From contig JBPCVY010000113.1 of assembly GCA_051010055.1 (NCBI GenBank), positions 1 to 36,130 of the forward strand: a stretch of 36,130 bases of DNA. The letters are read 5' to 3'. Each line of letters begins with the position of its first letter. Position 1 is the stretch's first letter. Made by a program: the position numbers and the translations under genes. Below the pieces are notes generated by a model that was not told the DNA's origin, searched no databases, and saw only the letters and a list, made by a program, of their open reading frames with translations. Shown here one piece after another: positions 15,317 through 23,971 of the stretch. This DNA comes from CAJQND01 sp051010055. GTDB lineage: Bacteria > Pseudomonadota > Alphaproteobacteria > Rhizobiales > CAJQND01.

Positions 15317-17326
15317 ATGACGCCGCGTTCAGCACCGACGCCTTTTTCTGACGATGGCCAGCCAAAACTCGGTGAAAGTGAGAAGGTGAGCGTCTTTCCG
15401 ACAGAATCGAGCGAGCTTTACGAAAAACTCCTGCACAATCTGCCCGTCATGTTGATGTTCGTGGACGGGAAAGGAATGATAACCGGTGCAAACCAGCAAT
15501 GGTGCAATTGGACCGGCTATGAAACCCATGAGCTGAAAGGCCTGCATCAGCGTGACCTGATGAAGCCGGATTCCCACAACTACCTGATGGCGGAAGTGTT
15601 GCCGGTGTTCTTTAAATCCGGGTCCATCAAAAATGAAAACATCGTCTTTGTGAAAAAGGATGGAAAACAGCGCGATGTGCTGTTCTCGGTGATCGGTTAC
15701 CCCGATTCAAAAGGCCGGATATACAGATCAGTCGTGGTGATGACTGATGTGACCCGTGAACGGGCTGCTGAATCTGCTCTGCGCCAGAGCGAAGAACGTT
15801 TCCGCGGTTCGTTTGAGGCCGCAGCTCACGGCATCGTTCTTGTTTCGCCTGACGGTTATCTGGTGGCCGGTAACGAGGCTTTCTGTGAGCTACTGCAAAC
15901 CCCTGAAAGCGAGCTCATGAAGCATAGGCTTCAGTCGCTAGTTGATGAAGCTGACAAGAATACATTGCTGAATGGTGTCGGCAGGCTTTTGTCTGGTGAG
16001 GACAAATCGTGCCAGATGGAGTTGCGCTACAACACCACGGCGGGTAAGAAAATCTGGGGCCTGACGTCGATTTCAGTCGTGCGCGACAGCGAAGACAGGG
16101 TGCTGAATTTCGTTGTGCAGATTGTTGATTTGACCAACCGGCGCGAAGCTGAAGAGAAACTCAAGCAGGCCCAGAAAATGGAGGCCGTCGGCCAGCTCAC
16201 TGGCGGTATTGCCCATGATTTCAATAACCTGCTGCAAATTGTCTTAGGAAATTTACAACTTGTTGAATCATCACTTAAAGAGGACGAACAGGCGCACCGC
16301 AGGGCAATTGAGGCCATGGATGCTGCTTCGCGCGGCTCGCAACTTACCCGCCAGCTGCTGGCATTTGCCCGCCGGCAATCATTGGCACCCGAAATCACGT
16401 CGGTAAACAAAATGATCGACGGCGTGAGCCACATTCTTGACCGCACCATCGGCGGTACGGTGGAGCTGAAAATCGACCTCATGGAAGGCGCACCGCAAGT
16501 GAGCGTGGACCGCTCGCAGCTTGAAAGCTCGTTGCTGAACCTGTCAATCAATGCCCGCGATGCCATGCCGTCTGGTGGCCGGCTCACTATTGAAACATCT
16601 GCCGCGTACCTGGATGAGGAATATGCCAGCACCCACAGTGAAGTGGAGCCGGGCCACTATGTCATGGTGGCGGTCTCAGATACCGGCTGCGGCATTCCTG
16701 AAAGTGTGGTCGATAATGTTTTCGAGCCGTTTGTTACCACCAAGGATGTGGGCGAGGGCTCAGGGCTTGGTCTTTCGATGGTTTATGGTTTTATCAAACA
16801 GTCGGGCGGGCACATCAAAGTCTATTCTGAGCCCGGTCACGGAACCTCGGTGAAAATGTACTTGCCGCGCCTTGATGCAGTCGAAAACGGCAAGGCGCAA
16901 AAGTCACCTGTTGTGCTGGCGAACAAGCCAGGCAAACGTCGGCTCATTTTGGTGGTCGAAGACCAACCGGAAGTGCGCAATGTGGCGGTGGGTATGATGG
17001 AAAGCTTCGGCCATGACGTGCTGGAAGCCGAAGATGGTATTTCAGCGCTTGGGGTTCTGCAGGCCAACAAGGATATCGATGTCCTGTTCACCGATGTGGT
17101 GATGCCGGGTGGCATGAACGGGTTCGATCTTTCCCAGGCAGCGCTTCAGCTCAACCCCCGGCTTAAAGTGGTGCACGCCTCAGGTTACCCAAGAGGGGCC
17201 ATGGTGCATCAGGAAGAGCCACGCATCAAAGACAACCTCATTATGAAGCCGTATCAGCGTGATGATTTGAAGCGGGTTTTGGATGAAACCCTTGCTGAAC
17301 CCGAGCCGGTTGCGGCTGCTGGCTGA
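15317..17326 (+). CDS. Soluble PAS-PAS hybrid sensor histidine kinase with receiver domain
   Basis: A 669-residue cytoplasmic signalling protein without membrane segments. Order of domains: PAS 1 (about 35-145, LPVMLMFVDGKGMITGANQQW), PAS 2 (about 160-275, AAAHGIVLVSPDGYLVAGNEAF), dimerisation/phosphoacceptor domain with His300 in GGIAHDFNNLLQIVLGN, ATPase domain (NLSINARDAMPSGG, SDTGCGIP, GEGSGLGLSMV), then a receiver domain with the acceptor Asp593 in LFTDVVMPG and the conserved lysine in MKPY. This H-box style is common in alphaproteobacterial hybrid kinases. No cognate response regulator or output gene is adjacent, so it is an orphan; the receiver may act as a phosphate sink or pass phosphate to a phosphotransferase elsewhere. 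A strong terminator follows. Confidence 0.93.
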   Translation: MTPRSAPTPFSDDGQPKLGESEKVSVFPTESSELYEKLLHNLPVMLMFVDGKGMITGANQQWCNWTGYETHELKGLHQRDLMKPDSHNYLMAEVLPVFFKSGSIKNENIVFVKKDGKQRDVLFSVIGYPDSKGRIYRSVVVMTDVTRERAAESALRQSEERFRGSFEAAAHGIVLVSPDGYLVAGNEAFCELLQTPESELMKHRLQSLVDEADKNTLLNGVGRLLSGEDKSCQMELRYNTTAGKKIWGLTSISVVRDSEDRVLNFVVQIVDLTNRREAEEKLKQAQKMEAVGQLTGGIAHDFNNLLQIVLGNLQLVESSLKEDEQAHRRAIEAMDAASRGSQLTRQLLAFARRQSLAPEITSVNKMIDGVSHILDRTIGGTVELKIDLMEGAPQVSVDRSQLESSLLNLSINARDAMPSGGRLTIETSAAYLDEEYASTHSEVEPGHYVMVAVSDTGCGIPESVVDNVFEPFVTTKDVGEGSGLGLSMVYGFIKQSGGHIKVYSEPGHGTSVKMYLPRLDAVENGKAQKSPVVLANKPGKRRLILVVEDQPEVRNVAVGMMESFGHDVLEAEDGISALGVLQANKDIDVLFTDVVMPGGMNGFDLSQAALQLNPRLKVVHASGYPRGAMVHQEEPRIKDNLIMKPYQRDDLKRVLDETLAEPEPVAAAG

Positions 17327-17352
17327 GGCATTTTTGACAGCAAATTTGAGTG

Positions 17353-17386
17353 AAAAAGGCGCCTGGTAGTTCCGGGCGCCTTTTTT
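17353..17386 (+). terminator. Rho-independent terminator after the hybrid kinase
   Basis: AAAAAGGCGCC (17353-17363) pairs with GGCGCCTTTTT (17375-17385) around an 11-nt loop, followed by a T6 run. It lies 26 bp after the kinase stop codon and separates it from the TerC gene. Confidence 0.9.
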
Positions 17387-17532
17387 GTATTGCGACAGTA
17401 CGGGCACAAATTTTCATTGCCATGCCCAGTCCCCGCGTTTAACAGAACAACCAGACTTCATGAGAAGTAACCCACGGGTTGACCGTTTTTTTGAAACTTT
17501 GATTGTGCAAAATTTATAGCGGGGGCAGCGCT

Positions 17533-18320
17533 ATGGCTGAAATTTTTAGCTTCGATGCCATTTTTACCCTTTTCATGCTCATCTTGCTGCAGGCGGTTTT
17601 GGGTTACGACAATCTTCTTTACATCTCGATTGAATCGAAGCGGGTGAAGCCGGAAAGTCAGCAGATTGTGCGCCGGATTGGCATTGGCCTTGCGATAATC
17701 TTGCGCATTGTCCTGCTGTTCGCCGTTACCGGCGCAATTCAGCATTTTCAGAACCCGTTCCTGACCATCGATTATCCTGGAATTGTCGAAGGCTCCATTA
17801 ATGTGCACGCGCTTATCGTGCTGATTGGCGGGGTGTTCATCATCTACACAGCTGTGAAGGAAATCTTTCCATGCTCTCGGTGGAAGAAATTGACAAAACC
17901 AATGGTGATGCAAAACGCTCGGTTGGCTGGGCGATGTTCTGGATTGTCGCCATGAATCTCATCTTTTCATTTGATTCCATTTTGAGCGCCATCGCGCTTA
18001 CAGACAATTTTGCGATCATGGCGATTGCGATCATTTTGTCCGGCATCATGATGAACTGGCTGGCAGATCACGTTGCGGAATTTCTTAAAAAGAACCGCAT
18101 GTATGAAGTGCTCGGCCTGTTCATTTTGTTCATTGTCGGGATCATGCTGTTATCGGAAGGCGGGCATCTGGCTCATCTCAAATTCTTTGGTCACCCAATT
18201 GAGGCCATGGCCAAGAGCACATTCTACTTCGTCATCGCGGTCCTTGTGATCGTTGACGTTGTGCAATCGCGTTATCAGAAAAAGCTGATGGCTCAGCGCA
18301 AAGCTGAACTGCAAGCTTAA
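17533..18320 (+). pseudogene. TerC-family integral membrane protein, single-base frameshift
   Basis: Two overlapping frames form one gene. From ATG 17533 the first frame reads FTLFMLILLQAVLGYDNLLYI and reaches GGVFIIYTAVKEI at about 17865; the expected continuation MLSVEEIDKTNGDAKRSVGW is found from 17871 in another frame. One missing base near 17866-17870 (the TTTCC stretch) explains this; the repaired protein would be 262 residues with 7 or more membrane segments. TerC signatures with charged residues in the membrane are present: GYDNLLYIS and NLIFSFDSILSAIAL. TerC proteins are linked to metal (manganese) export or metallation of secreted enzymes and to tellurite resistance. It runs directly into the methyltransferase gene 10 bp later. 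Confidence 0.85.
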
Positions 18321-18330
18321 GGACTATTTT

Positions 18331-19017
18331 ATGACGAATATTGACCAGGCATTTGGCGCGGTCGCGGCGACCTATGATCAGGTTCGAACTGCGCTCATTC
18401 CAGACTACGATGATGTCTATGGCGCAGCCCTCAGTGTGCTTGTGCCCAACCTGTCGAATGGCGGCAGGATTCTGGACGTCGGCGCGGGAACCGGCGCCTT
18501 CGCGGCGGAGCTCGCAAATGATTGCCCTGTTTGTACCTTCGTTCTTGCGGATATCTCTGAGGAGATGCTGGAACAGGCGAAATCAAAATTTGAAGGTGAT
18601 GACCGTTTCAGCTTTGTGCAAGGCAACGTCATTTCGGACCCAATGCCGGGCCCGTTCGATGCGGTGATTTCCTCTTACGTCATTCATCACATGAGCGATG
18701 GTGAAAAGGCTGCCATTTTCAAACGCATTGCGGGCGCACTGAAACCAGGCGGTTTGTTTGTGAGCGTTGACCAGTTCACTACCGAATGCGAGGTGCGCGA
18801 CGAAGCGCTGCTTCATGACTGGCTGGAAGATTGCCGCCAGGCTGGAGCTGGTAAGGAAGACCTTGATGCCGCCATCAGCCGGATGGAGCAGTTTGATCAA
18901 AACGCCACCATTGAAGACCAGCTTGACTGGTTGTGCGATGGCGGTTTTGCCTCAGCTGAGACCATCTACAGAAAATACTTCTGGGCAGTGTTTGTGGCGC
19001 GCAAGCCAAGTTCATAG
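18331..19017 (+). CDS. Class I SAM-dependent methyltransferase
   Basis: A 228-residue soluble methyltransferase. Motif I ILDVGAGTGAFAAEL at about 48-62, the acidic strand FVLADISEEMLEQA, motif-II-like FDAVISSYVIHHMSDGEKAA and motif III LKPGGLFVSVDQF give a standard Rossmann-like SAM site. AAGGA overlaps the stop of the TerC gene and serves as ribosome site, so the two are co-transcribed. The substrate is unknown. Its 3' end overlaps the convergent Rieske oxygenase gene by 6 bp, with the two stop codons side by side. Confidence 0.9.
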   Translation: MTNIDQAFGAVAATYDQVRTALIPDYDDVYGAALSVLVPNLSNGGRILDVGAGTGAFAAELANDCPVCTFVLADISEEMLEQAKSKFEGDDRFSFVQGNVISDPMPGPFDAVISSYVIHHMSDGEKAAIFKRIAGALKPGGLFVSVDQFTTECEVRDEALLHDWLEDCRQAGAGKEDLDAAISRMEQFDQNATIEDQLDWLCDGGFASAETIYRKYFWAVFVARKPSS

Positions 19018-20169
19018 CTCGCGCAGTGCTTCTCCTGCCACCCAGTGGTGGAAATTGTGGGTCGGCGCATCCATAACAGGCGAGAACTTCCCGCCATCAA
19101 AATGCGCTGCCCGTCTTCCGCTTTGCATGCCTTCCACCACGAATACATCTTCTTCGAAAATTTCACGCCACATGGCAGCGTTCTTGGCGCGGAGGGTGGC
19201 GAAATCATCGCCCGTGTCCTCTTGCCGGGTGTAATAAATCTCCACCCGCTCAATGGTGCGCGTCTCGTTCACCGGCTCAAGAAGAATGCCGTAGAAATGG
19301 TCGCGGTGAATGCCCAGCAAAACGTTCGGATAAAGCGCAATATATTCCGCACCTGTGTCCCACTTGTCTGAAAGCCCTTCGAAGTTTGCGAACCGGTTGC
19401 CGTTGTCTTCAAGGCTTGGATTATAGACAACGGTGCCCTGGCCGGAGTAACGGCCCGGCTCGACAATGTTGTAGTGATCTTCCAGGCGCGAATAGCTGTT
19501 GAGACCTGGGTGCACCCAGGGCAAATGATAGGCCTCGCAATAATTCTCAACCGCCAGCTTCCAGTTGGTGTTCACATCCAGGAAGAACGATGATTCGGGG
19601 CCGCCATGATAGAGCGGCTTGTCCTGAAATTCCGCCCAGCGGCCGATAACCCTTGCTGCATATTCTTCAAACGGCGCTGCTGAACCGGAAAGATTGACGA
19701 AAATCATGTCCATCCACACGTGCGAGCGGATTTCGTTGAGCCCCAGTTCATCGCGGTTGATGCAATCATGGGTGTTTTGGCCGGGCCCGCCCACATGCGG
19801 CGTTGTGCGCAGCGATCCGTCTAGCCCGTAACACCAGGAATGATAGGGGCAGCGGATAATGCCGTTGGTTGATTTTGACTCTTCAAGAAGGATCATGCCC
19901 CGGTGCCGGCAAATGTTTTCAAACACCCGCACTTCGCCATCTTTCCCGCGCACCGCAAGATAGGGCTGGTCAAGAAAGTCTATCGGCTTTGCATCGCCTG
20001 GGTTTGGAATATCCTTGGCAAATCCAATGCATGCCCAGTTTGCGCCGAACACCGTGCGCTTTTCCAGCTCAAACACGTCCCGTTCGGTATAAAATGAATT
20101 CGGGAGACCGCGGGCGGTGGCCACATCTTCGCGGACTTTGTCCAGCATGTTGGGATCGATAAGGGTCAT
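19012..20169 (-). CDS. Rieske-type aromatic ring-hydroxylating/quaternary amine oxygenase, alpha subunit
   Basis: A 385-residue oxygenase. The Rieske [2Fe-2S] ligands are Cys87 and His89 (CRHRG) and Cys107 and His110 (CPYH). The catalytic domain holds the mononuclear iron ligands His215 and His220 in ENYCEAYHLPWVHPGL and a later acidic ligand, probably in EEDVFVVEGMQ. Glu212 at the subunit bridge, where ring-hydroxylating enzymes usually have Asp, and the HLPWVHP wording point towards the choline/carnitine/glycine betaine monooxygenase group. AAGGA lies 7 nt before the ATG. No ferredoxin, reductase or beta subunit is in the window, so its electron donor is encoded elsewhere. The substrate is inferred, not shown. 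Confidence 0.92.
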   Translation of the reverse strand: MTLIDPNMLDKVREDVATARGLPNSFYTERDVFELEKRTVFGANWACIGFAKDIPNPGDAKPIDFLDQPYLAVRGKDGEVRVFENICRHRGMILLEESKSTNGIIRCPYHSWCYGLDGSLRTTPHVGGPGQNTHDCINRDELGLNEIRSHVWMDMIFVNLSGSAAPFEEYAARVIGRWAEFQDKPLYHGGPESSFFLDVNTNWKLAVENYCEAYHLPWVHPGLNSYSRLEDHYNIVEPGRYSGQGTVVYNPSLEDNGNRFANFEGLSDKWDTGAEYIALYPNVLLGIHRDHFYGILLEPVNETRTIERVEIYYTRQEDTGDDFATLRAKNAAMWREIFEEDVFVVEGMQSGRRAAHFDGGKFSPVMDAPTHNFHHWVAGEALREL

Positions 20170-20624
20170 GGCGCAATTCCTTATGGATAAGAGCCCAGCC
20201 GAAAATTCTGGTGGCGTTTGACGGGAGTAGATTTTGAGAGATTTTCGTTAAAAATCAATATCATAGGGTTATTTCCCTTTGGTTTTGATTTTTGACGAAA
20301 AGCGCCAAAATATGCCCCGCTCTGCGGGTTTTGCCAGAATTGTCCACTATCTTCGGGCTCAAGCTTGCAATGGCGGCAAGCCGTTCCTGCGCTTAATCCC
20401 TTGATATTGTAAAATTCTGGCAAAATCAAACGTGCTCCAGAGTTTCCAGTTGGGCTCTAATGCAGCCTATTCCCGAAAATTCATGTATGCAAAGAACAGC
20501 AACGGCATTTTCGCGTCTGATTGCGTCAACGCTACAATTGCCCAATCGCCCCGAAACCGCTAAAAGCGCATCCAACAAGGGTAAACCCTCATTCCCAATT
20601 TCCAGTCTGGAGTCAAAACCGGCC
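20170..20624. other. 455-bp divergent intergenic region
   Basis: Lies between the Rieske oxygenase and ettA. The ettA frame is open back to an ATG at 20460, but the added 55 residues are low-quality and absent from the family, so this is treated as noncoding. It contains small hairpins (CCCGC-TCT-GCGGG at 20316-20328; GCTTGC-N7-GCAAGC at 20363-20381) and AT-rich stretches that should carry promoters for both genes. Confidence 0.5.
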
Positions 20625-22277
20625 ATGGCGCGGCAGTTCATCTATTTCATGCAAGGGCTTTCAAAGGTCTATACCGGCGGCAAGAAAGTTCTCGACAATA
20701 TCCACCTGCAATTCTACCCGGACGCAAAAATCGGCGTGCTCGGGCCTAACGGTGCGGGTAAATCCACGTTGCTCAAAATCATGGCAGGGCTCGAAACCGA
20801 GTATCAGGGCGAGGCCTGGGCAGCCGAAGGGGCAAAAATTGGCTATCTTCCCCAGGAGCCTGAGCTTGATAACTCAAAAGATGTCAAGGGCAATGCCATG
20901 GACGGCGTGGTCGAAAAGCAGGCCGTGCTGGATCGCTATAACGAGCTCATGATGAACTATTCCGACGAAACGGCGGAAGAGGCTGGCAAGCTGCAGGACA
21001 AGATTGATGCTGAAAACCTTTGGGATCTTGAATCAAAGGTTGAGATGGCCATGGAAGCGCTGCGCTGCCCGCCGGGTGATGCAGCGGTTGAGAAACTCTC
21101 TGGTGGTGAAAAGCGCCGGGTGGCCTTGTGTCGGCTGCTGCTCGCAGAGCCCGATCTTTTGCTGCTCGATGAGCCGACAAACCATCTAGATGCAGAAACC
21201 GTTGCCTGGCTTGAAAAGCACCTGCGCGAATTCAAGGGCGCGGTATTGATCGTTACCCACGACCGTTACTTCCTGGACAATGTTACGGGCTGGATTTTGG
21301 AACTCGATCGGGGCAGGGGCATTCCGTACGAAGGCAATTATTCCGCCTATCTTGAAGCGAAATCCAAGCGCCTTGCCCAGGAGGGCCGCGAGGAAGCTGC
21401 CCGCCAGCGCACCATCTCGCGTGAACGCGAATGGATGGCGCAGGGCCAAAAGGCGCGCCAGGCAAAATCCAAGGCCCGTATTGCCGCCTATGATGAACTG
21501 CTCAAGCGCAATATTGAACGCGCTCCAGGCAAGGCGCAGATTATTGTTCCACCGGGCCCGCGCCTTGGCGATATGGTTATAGAAGCTGAAAACCTCTCCA
21601 AGGGATTTGGCGACCGCCTGCTGATCGATGATTTGTCGTTCCGCCTGCCGCCGGGCGGCATTGTTGGTGTTATCGGCCCGAACGGTGCTGGTAAAACCAC
21701 TTTGTTCCGTATGCTGACCGGTGAAGAGCAGCCAGATGGCGGCTCCATCCGGCTGGGTGATACAGTGAAGCTTGGTTATGTGGACCAGAGCAGGGATGAT
21801 CTCGATCCCAAGAAGAACGTCTGGGAAGTGATTTCCGATGGGCTTGATGTGCTCGAACTGGGCAAGCACCAGATGAACTCGCGTGCCTATGTTGGGGCTT
21901 TCAACTTCAAAGGCGGCGACCAGCAACAGCCGGTTGGCACCCTTTCAGGTGGCCAGCGCAACCGGGTTCACCTTGCAAAGATGCTGAAATCGGGCGCCAA
22001 CGTTCTGCTGCTTGACGAGCCAACCAACGATTTGGACACTGAAACTCTTGCCGCCTTGGAAGACGCGCTGGAAGATTTTGCCGGCTGTGCCGTGGTTATC
22101 TCGCACGACAGGATGTTCCTTGACCGTCTGGCCACCCACATTCTGGCCTTTGAAGGCGACAGCCATGTGGAATGGTTCGAAGGCAACTTTGAAGACTATG
22201 AGGAAGATAAAAAGCGCCGGCTGGGCCCGGACGCTGTTGAGCCAAAGCGCATCAATTACAAAAAGTTCGCGAGATAG
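20625..22277 (+). CDS. ettA: Energy-dependent translational throttle protein EttA (ABC-F ATPase)
   Basis: A 550-residue soluble ABC-F protein that binds the ribosomal E site and gates entry into elongation according to ATP/ADP. Two ABC domains are clear: Walker A GPNGAGKST and GPNGAGKTT, signatures LSGGEKRR and LSGGQRNR, Walker B LLLLDEPTNHLD and LLLDEPTNDLD. The arm insertion (MDGVVEKQAVLDRYNELMMN region) and the inter-domain linker rich in Arg/Gln (REREWMAQGQKARQAKSKAR) are typical of EttA. Start at MARQFIYFMQGLSKVY matches the family; TGGAG is 12 nt upstream. The length agrees with the usual 550-560. Single gene, convergent with the MlaC-like pair after 18 bp. Confidence 0.96.
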   Translation: MARQFIYFMQGLSKVYTGGKKVLDNIHLQFYPDAKIGVLGPNGAGKSTLLKIMAGLETEYQGEAWAAEGAKIGYLPQEPELDNSKDVKGNAMDGVVEKQAVLDRYNELMMNYSDETAEEAGKLQDKIDAENLWDLESKVEMAMEALRCPPGDAAVEKLSGGEKRRVALCRLLLAEPDLLLLDEPTNHLDAETVAWLEKHLREFKGAVLIVTHDRYFLDNVTGWILELDRGRGIPYEGNYSAYLEAKSKRLAQEGREEAARQRTISREREWMAQGQKARQAKSKARIAAYDELLKRNIERAPGKAQIIVPPGPRLGDMVIEAENLSKGFGDRLLIDDLSFRLPPGGIVGVIGPNGAGKTTLFRMLTGEEQPDGGSIRLGDTVKLGYVDQSRDDLDPKKNVWEVISDGLDVLELGKHQMNSRAYVGAFNFKGGDQQQPVGTLSGGQRNRVHLAKMLKSGANVLLLDEPTNDLDTETLAALEDALEDFAGCAVVISHDRMFLDRLATHILAFEGDSHVEWFEGNFEDYEEDKKRRLGPDAVEPKRINYKKFAR

Positions 22278-22295
22278 AGGGTAAGGCGGTAAGCT

Positions 22296-22931
22296 TCAGC
22301 GCTTGAGGGCAACGATGAGACTGTTCACGTTGCCACGGTTCTGCTTCACATAGCCAACAAAGGCATCGCGCAGAAACGGCGTCAGCCAGAAGCCCAGCAC
22401 GCGTGCATCCTGCACCCGGTAACTTTTGCCAGATCGCACCAGCTTCCAGGTGACTTTGTAGGACTTGCCGTTCGACAAGTAGACCCGGCTGTCGACAAGG
22501 ATGTTGCGGCCCTGCTTTTTGGATTGTGACAGGATTTGCGCTTTGGTGACTTTGTAGTTGCGCGACTGGATGGCGAAATACTTCGCCATGAACCGCTTTA
22601 CGCCGTTGTAATAGTCCTTCTTTTTCGACTTCTTCAGTTTCGGCAAGTAAACGCCCAGCGAAACGGTGCCGATATAGGAAATGTCGGCATATTTCTGGAT
22701 GGATTTGTGGAATGCGTTGCGGCTGCCAAGGCGCCCTGCGGCCTGTAAATCGTTGGCAACTCTTTGCATGAACTTCGCGGCCGGATCGACACGCGCAGCA
22801 TCGACTCTCTCAACCGGCGCAAACAAAAGGCCTACACATACAAAAACCCCTGCCACCAAAATCGGCAAGAGCCTGCGCAAGCCATAGCGCGCAGCATTCT
22901 GCTCACTCTTAACGTCTAGCATCCAACCCAT
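22296..22931 (-). CDS. MlaC-family (phospholipid-binding ABC auxiliary) protein, copy 1
   Basis: A 211-residue exported protein with an N-terminal signal/anchor (LLPILVAGVFVCVGLLFAP, about 20-38). The mature part matches the MlaC/Ttg2D pattern: AAKFMQRVANDLQAAGR, ADISYIGTVSLGVYL, YYNGVKRFMAKYFAIQSRNY, then strands SRVYLSNGKSYKVTWKLVRSG and YRVQDARVLGFWLTPFLRD, and the tail VNSLIVALKR. MlaC carries phospholipids between the outer and inner membranes. It is strongly basic. A second ATG at 22922 is also possible. It lies 123 bp after a related gene; the MlaB/D/E/F partners are not in the window. Confidence 0.83.
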   Translation of the reverse strand: MGWMLDVKSEQNAARYGLRRLLPILVAGVFVCVGLLFAPVERVDAARVDPAAKFMQRVANDLQAAGRLGSRNAFHKSIQKYADISYIGTVSLGVYLPKLKKSKKKDYYNGVKRFMAKYFAIQSRNYKVTKAQILSQSKKQGRNILVDSRVYLSNGKSYKVTWKLVRSGKSYRVQDARVLGFWLTPFLRDAFVGYVKQNRGNVNSLIVALKR

Positions 22932-23054
22932 TCGCCAACTTTGTACGTACCGCGCCCAGACAGGTTCATGTAAAAACCAGATTTTCCGCTCGCGTCAACT
23001 GACAGCCCTATCCAGTTTTTGTGTTCAAGAGATTTTAGGCAAGAAAAGCAGAAA

Positions 23055-23663
23055 TTACCAACTTTGTTTGCTCCACTTATCAAGATAGGCAAACAAAGCA
23101 CGATAATCGCCCTTACTTTCAGACATGACTTTCGCCAAATCAGTTTTCAATGCCTCACCAACCCAGATGTTCTGGACATTAATATCGACGATTTTATAAC
23201 CGTTCCGTTTGCGCATCTTCCACACAATTTTGTGAAAGCGGGTGCCGCGTTGTACCGACGTTTCAACCCGGTTGCCCTTGCACCGAACTACCTTGAAGCC
23301 GCGCCCGGTAAACTTGCGCGAATGCTCCGCAAGGCCCTTTGCCACATAAAGCGCGACAAGGTCGTTATATTTCTTTCGCTGGCTGGCCGGCAATTTCTTT
23401 TTGTACTTCCCAATTGCCCGCGTGGCGATGTAGGGCAAATCACCGTACCGCTTCAAAATAACCAGGAACTTTGAACGGGTTCCCGCTTTGGCAGCGGCCA
23501 TAAGCTGATTGCCAGCAGTCTGTATCACCACACCTGCCGGGCAGCTGGCAGCAGCGGCCACAGGCGTGGCAGCAGGCGCGCTGAGCGCAAAAACAGCGCC
23601 AGCAACAAGTGATGCAGACAAACAAATTGCTTTTGTAGTTTGGCCAAAATTAATAAATTTCAT
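23055..23663 (-). CDS. MlaC-family protein, copy 2
   Basis: A 202-residue exported protein with a signal peptide (AICLSASLVAGAVFALSAPA, cleavage near VAAAASC). The rest follows the same MlaC layout as its neighbour: NQLMAAAKAGTRSKFLVILKRYGDLPYIATRAIGKY, YNDLVALYVAKGLAEHSRKF, TRFHKIVWKMRKRNGYKIVDINVQNIWVGEALKTDLA, and a final YLDKWSKQSW. Two cysteines (near the mature N-terminus and in VVRCKGN) could form a disulfide; copy 1 has none in the mature part. AGGG precedes the ATG. The two genes probably form an operon and arose by old duplication, since they are clearly divergent. Confidence 0.83.
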   Translation of the reverse strand: MKFINFGQTTKAICLSASLVAGAVFALSAPAATPVAAAASCPAGVVIQTAGNQLMAAAKAGTRSKFLVILKRYGDLPYIATRAIGKYKKKLPASQRKKYNDLVALYVAKGLAEHSRKFTGRGFKVVRCKGNRVETSVQRGTRFHKIVWKMRKRNGYKIVDINVQNIWVGEALKTDLAKVMSESKGDYRALFAYLDKWSKQSW

Positions 23664-23971
23664 TAGTGTGCCCTGGTTGTTCCTGACGCCCCGGTGATAG
23701 CTGCAGGAGCTTTTATTTTTTTGGTTTGGCGCAAAGAAATTTTTGCCTTACCCCTTTTACATAGAAAACCTTGCGCCCGCGTGCAATGATTCTGCATCAT
23801 TCAATGGGGCCGAAATTTGGCAATATTGCGTGCAAACCATCAAATTTACCTTCCCGGAAGGGGAAAGCATTGCCTATCGTGAGTGTTTTTGGGACTTTTC
23901 AAACCCATGGCAAACCGTCTTAATGTAGGCCGATTCACGGGTTCGGGCTGGCGAGGAAACTGGATGAGGCG
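23664..23971. other. 308-bp divergent intergenic region
   Basis: Between the MlaC-like pair (leftward) and the ArsR-methyltransferase gene (rightward). No gene seen. It holds a 6-bp dyad AATGAT-TCTGC-ATCATT at 23785-23801, a plausible operator for the ArsR-type regulator, and a short CCTTCCCGGAAGG palindrome near 23852-23863. Confidence 0.45.

Noticed and set aside
20460..20624. N-terminal extension of the ettA frame
   Set aside because: EttA proteins begin at MARQFIYFM; the extension has no similarity to the family and probably is the leader.
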